Shown piece after piece: positions 61,349 to 64,000 of a DNA stretch of 64,000 bases. The notes under the pieces were generated by a model. The model searched no databases. It was not told the origin of the DNA and was given only the letters and a program-made list of their open reading frames with translations. The translations under genes were made by a program, and so were the position numbers. This DNA is from Paraburkholderia fungorum (GTDB taxonomy: Bacteria; Pseudomonadota; Gammaproteobacteria; Burkholderiales; Burkholderiaceae): the NCBI RefSeq assembly GCF_900099835.1, contig NZ_FNKP01000002.1, positions 1,240,001 through 1,304,000 of the forward strand, given 5' to 3'. Numbering within the stretch: position 1 is the first letter of the stretch; every line of letters starts with the position of its first letter.

Positions 61349-62188
61349 ATGTCGACCCTAGATTCCAAGCCCTCTTCGAAAGAATCCACCGCCGGTGCGA
61401 CCAGCACCGCCGATGCGAAAACCGTGGCCGGCGCTGCCGCGTTCTCCAAATTCATTGCCGTGCTGCAACTGGTCGCCGATGCCGAGACGCCGCCCAATGT
61501 CGCGAAGCTGAGCGCGGCGAGTGGCTATCCGCGTCCCACTGTCCACCGGATCGTGGCCGCGTTGCAGGCCGAGGGGTTGATCGTCGCGGCGGCCAACGGC
61601 ACGACCTTCGGCCTCGGCCCGCGCCTCGTGAATCTGGCGAGCCGTAGCTGGGAACGCTCGGATTTGCGCCTCGCCGCCGTCGATGCGCTGATGGAATTGC
61701 GCAACGTCACATCGGAGACGATTCACCTGGCGGTGCCGAGTCAGGGCGAGATGGTGTACATCGAAAAGCTGGAAAGCCCGCACGCGGTGCGCATGGCATC
61801 GCGCGTCGGCACACGGGTGTCGCTCACGTCGAGTTCGGTGGGCAAGGCGTATCTCGCGACACTCGGTGTGGCCGAGCGCGAAGCGTTGCTGAAAGACGCG
61901 CCGCTGGAGCGCTTCACGGAACGCACGCTGGTCAGTCTCGACGACGTGCGCAACGAAGTCGCCGCCACCGAACAACGTGGCTACGCCGAAGATCGCGAAG
62001 AAAACGAAATCGCGATTTCCTGCTTCGGTGCGGCGATTCGCGGAACCGATGGGCGTGCGGTCGGCTGCATCAGTATCAGCATGCCGACTTATCGGTTGAA
62101 GGCGGACGCGCAAGCGTCCTATATCGAGCCGTTGCTGGCGGCGTGCAGGACGATTGCCGCGCGACTCGGGCCGACTAGCGGCCGGTAG
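61349..62188 (+). CDS. IclR-family transcriptional regulator
   Basis: About 279 residues from ATG 61349 (GTG 61331 also possible). N-terminal winged helix: FSKFIAVLQLVADAETPPNVAKLSAASGYPRPTVHRIVAALQAEGLIVAA (about 32-81). C-terminal effector domain: HLAVPSQGEMVYIEKLESPHAVRMASRVGTRVSLTSSSVGKAYLA and the IclR signature EENEIAISCFGAAIRGTDGRAVGCISISMP. It follows the cupin operon on the same strand after 128 bp and probably represses it through the palindrome at 57771. Confidence 0.92.
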   Translation: MSTLDSKPSSKESTAGATSTADAKTVAGAAAFSKFIAVLQLVADAETPPNVAKLSAASGYPRPTVHRIVAALQAEGLIVAAANGTTFGLGPRLVNLASRSWERSDLRLAAVDALMELRNVTSETIHLAVPSQGEMVYIEKLESPHAVRMASRVGTRVSLTSSSVGKAYLATLGVAEREALLKDAPLERFTERTLVSLDDVRNEVAATEQRGYAEDREENEIAISCFGAAIRGTDGRAVGCISISMPTYRLKADAQASYIEPLLAACRTIAARLGPTSGR

Positions 62189-62236
62189 TTTTGCCGAAGC
62201 CGCTTCATCCGCTTCGTCCATAACAGACAACGTAGA

Positions 62237-62279
62237 CACGCCCGGCGCGACAGATAAAGATCGGCAAGCGCCGGGCGTG
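62237..62279. terminator. Hairpin between convergent IclR and xenA genes
   Basis: CACGCCCGGCGC (62237-62248) pairs perfectly over 12 bases with GCGCCGGGCGTG (62268-62279), with a 19-nt AT-richer loop. It is placed to end both converging transcripts; no U-tract is seen. Confidence 0.5.
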
Positions 62280-62329
62280 CGTCAATCCCGATCCGGCGTT
62301 AAATACTTACACCGGATCCGCAACACACA

Positions 62330-63430
62330 TCACTCCGCCACCGCGTACCGCTCCAGCCAGTGCGCGTATGGCGCGGGCAACACCCACGACGGCTTCTCGG
62401 CCTTCAGCGCCAGCGCCGCGTAATACGGCCAGTGCGGATCGGCCAGATGCGCGCGGCCGACCATCACCAGATCCAGTTGCTCCTGCGCGATCACGCGCTC
62501 GCAGTTCTCCGGCGAGTCGATGCCCCACGCCGACGACACCGGCAAGCCCCCTTCACGCCGCACGCGCTCGGCAATCGGCGCGAGGAACGCAGGTCCCCAG
62601 GGGATTTTCGCCTTCGGCGTCGAAAAGCCGACGCTCACGCTCAGCATGTCCAGACCGCCGGCGCGCATCGCCTTCGTCAGTTCGATCGATTCGTCGAGCG
62701 TCTCTTCATCGCGTCCGTCGTATTCGATCACGCCGAAACGCGCGGTCAGCGGCAGGTTGTCCGGCCACACTTCGCGCACGGCAGCGAGCGTTTCCAGCAG
62801 GAACCGGCTGCGGCCCGCGAGGTCACCGCCGTACTGATCGTCGCGCTGGTTCGCGTGCACCGAGAAAAAGCTCTGCGCGAGATAGCCATGCGCGAAGTGC
62901 AGTTCGAGCCATTCGAAACCGGCGTCGCGGGCACGGCGGGCGGCGGCCACGAAGTCGGCCTTCACGCGCGCGATGTCGTCGAGCGTCATCGCTTTCGGCA
63001 CTTTGGGCAGGTTCGCGCCGAACGCGATCGCCGACGGCGACAACGTGTCCCAGCCGCGCGGATCGCCTTCGGGAATGTGGTCGTCGCCTTCCCACGGACG
63101 GTTCGCGCTCGCCTTGCGTCCCGCATGCGCGATCTGGATGCCGGGCACCGAGCCCGCCGCCTTGATCGACGCCGCGATCTGCGCCATGCCTTCGGCCTGC
63201 GCGTCGTTCCACAAACCCGTGCAGGCCGGCGTGATGCGTCCTTCCGGCGACACCGCCGTCGCCTCGACGATCACCAGCGCCGCGCCGCCGCGCGCGAGAC
63301 TTGCGTAGTGCGTCTGATGCCACGCGTTGGTGAAGCCGTCGACGGCGCTGTACTGGCACATCGGCGGAACGGCGATGCGGTTGCGCAGTGAAACGTCCTT
63401 GAGTTGAAACGGAGTGAAGAGTGCTGACAT
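62330..63430 (-). CDS. xenA: XenA-type old yellow enzyme (xenobiotic/ene-reductase)
   Basis: A 366-residue FMN enzyme of the XenA/YqjM class, close to Pseudomonas putida XenA as I recall it. Marks are the N-terminal LKDVSLRNRIAVPPMCQYSAVDG with the redox-tuning Cys, IQIAHAGRKASANRPWEGDDHIPEGD near 115, the FMN and substrate region ELHFAHGYLAQSFFS, SRFLLETLAAVREVWP, and PAPYAHWLERY at the end. It reduces activated double bonds and nitro groups with NAD(P)H. It lies 55 bp behind a zinc-type dehydrogenase on the minus strand and converges on the IclR gene. Confidence 0.94.
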   Translation of the reverse strand: MSALFTPFQLKDVSLRNRIAVPPMCQYSAVDGFTNAWHQTHYASLARGGAALVIVEATAVSPEGRITPACTGLWNDAQAEGMAQIAASIKAAGSVPGIQIAHAGRKASANRPWEGDDHIPEGDPRGWDTLSPSAIAFGANLPKVPKAMTLDDIARVKADFVAAARRARDAGFEWLELHFAHGYLAQSFFSVHANQRDDQYGGDLAGRSRFLLETLAAVREVWPDNLPLTARFGVIEYDGRDEETLDESIELTKAMRAGGLDMLSVSVGFSTPKAKIPWGPAFLAPIAERVRREGGLPVSSAWGIDSPENCERVIAQEQLDLVMVGRAHLADPHWPYYAALALKAEKPSWVLPAPYAHWLERYAVAE

Positions 63431-63485
63431 GCTTATTCCTCGGTGTGTCCCGATGTTGCCGGGAGAAATCGGTTGTTCAGGCTGG

Positions 63486-64000
63486 CTAGACCGGCCCGGT
63501 GTGTCGGATCGGCTCGACGGCGACCAGCGGCTTGCCGGAGAAACGGCGCTGTCTCAGCGCATCCAGTTGTTCGGCCAGTCCCTCGAAATCGCCGACGATA
63601 CCCGGTTCCGCTTGCAGTTGCCCTGCCGCGATCTCGCCGAGCATCTGCTCGCCGGCCTGCGTGAGCGCGTTCCATGCGGCGCTGTCGCCATAAACGTGCA
63701 ACGCGCCCAGCGCGACCTCGTGCATCGACAATGCGCGGCCAAACGGCGCGCACGGCCATTGCGCGACACGCCCCTGGATGCAGACCAGGTGGCCGTTCGC
63801 CAGCAACGCGGGTGCAAGGCGCGCGGCGTGATCGGCGTCGACGCTGTCGATGATCGCGAAGAAGCGTTTCGGATCGTTGACAGGCCACGCCTGTCCGTCG
63901 CCCAGCGGACCTTCGATACATTCATCGACGCCGAGCGCCAGCAGGCGTTCCCAATGTCGCCGGTTGCACATGGCTGTGACGGCAAAGCCGCGCGCCACCG
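63486..64000 (-). CDS. C-terminal part of a zinc-binding-type (MDR) dehydrogenase (5' end outside window)
   Basis: The frame is open from the window edge to the stop at 63486, giving about 170 residues. VARGFAVTAMCNRRHWERLLALGVDECI is the second half of a Rossmann domain, FFAIIDSVDADHAARLAPALLANGHLVCIQGR the coenzyme-side continuation, and MLGEIAAGQLQAEPGI with a final RQRRFSGKPLVAVE the usual end of quinone-oxidoreductase-like MDR proteins. The N-terminal catalytic domain lies outside, so zinc content cannot be judged. It is upstream of and likely cotranscribed with xenA. Confidence 0.8.
   Translation of the reverse strand, partial: VARGFAVTAMCNRRHWERLLALGVDECIEGPLGDGQAWPVNDPKRFFAIIDSVDADHAARLAPALLANGHLVCIQGRVAQWPCAPFGRALSMHEVALGALHVYGDSAAWNALTQAGEQMLGEIAAGQLQAEPGIVGDFEGLAEQLDALRQRRFSGKPLVAVEPIRHTGPV

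Noticed and set aside
1..64000. Search for CRISPR arrays, tRNA genes, rRNA genes and prophage modules
   Set aside because: No regularly spaced 28-37-base repeats with unique spacers, no tRNA cloverleaf or rRNA stretch and no phage structural genes were seen; the only tandem repeat is inside the KfrA-like coding sequence.

Overview
The window is high-GC DNA (roughly 62-64 percent by eye) with gene content typical of the Burkholderia/Paraburkholderia/Caballeronia group: many LysR, AraC, IclR and GntR regulators, aromatic and sugar-acid catabolism, short convergent or divergent operons, and GGAGAC-type ribosome binding sites. The genus is an inference from gene style. No rRNA, tRNA or core replication genes were seen, so an accessory or second-chromosome location is plausible. 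About 58 coding regions are supported; both window ends cut a gene.

Layout. 0-6.7 kb: a ribose-type (CUT2) ABC transporter split around an SfnB-like acyl-CoA-dehydrogenase-fold enzyme and an NtaA/DszA-type flavin monooxygenase, which suggests organosulfur scavenging. 6.8-8.9 kb: a lone tyrosine recombinase with a palindrome in its promoter, an AT-rich gap and an entericidin. 9.1-20.2 kb: a catabolic island with a ureidoglycolate-lyase-like protein, an alpha/beta hydrolase, a porin remnant and a LysR regulator, followed by a seven-gene run: two 4,5-dihydroxyphthalate-decarboxylase-like proteins, LigJ (4-oxalomesaconate hydratase), a second amidohydrolase, an HpcH/HpaI aldolase, a ThDP decarboxylase/synthase and an MFS importer. 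A 44-bp element occurs twice, once on each side of the LysR gene. No ring-cleavage dioxygenase is present, so the substrate is open. 20.5-24.3 kb: AraC regulator divergent from a DUF1479 oxygenase-like gene and an orphan sugar-binding protein.

24.3-36.7 kb holds mostly housekeeping and accessory genes: a chemoreceptor, a SET-domain protein, a TonB siderophore receptor with a Fur-like box, an ISNCY-type transposase remnant, a manganese (yybP-ykoY) riboswitch ahead of an UPF0016/GDT1 manganese exporter, a sulfite-oxidase-fold molybdoenzyme with a cytochrome b, a YddG-like exporter, a small ORF behind a Fur-like box, and NnrU. 36.7-43.4 kb: D-tartrate dehydratase with a LysR, then a trans-3-hydroxy-L-proline unit (dehydratase, binding protein, pyrroline-2-carboxylate reductase) with a divergent GntR and two matching operator copies.

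43.7-57.4 kb: GH3 glycosidase lipoprotein with an AraC regulator, GlxA-type regulator and a muconolactone-isomerase-like protein, GNAT enzyme, an aldehyde/alcohol dehydrogenase pair with a GAF-Fis regulator that lacks the sigma-54 AAA+ domain, and a 1055-residue KfrA-like coiled-coil protein with fifteen tandem 35-residue repeats. 57.6-64 kb: a terminator with no obvious gene, then an operon (cupin dioxygenase-like, two SDRs, MFS) with a promoter palindrome and an IclR regulator, and a convergent XenA-type ene-reductase with the end of a zinc-type dehydrogenase.

The best candidate for an undescribed system is the 10.6-20.2 kb LigJ/decarboxylase island; the CUT2-monooxygenase operon at the left edge is second.
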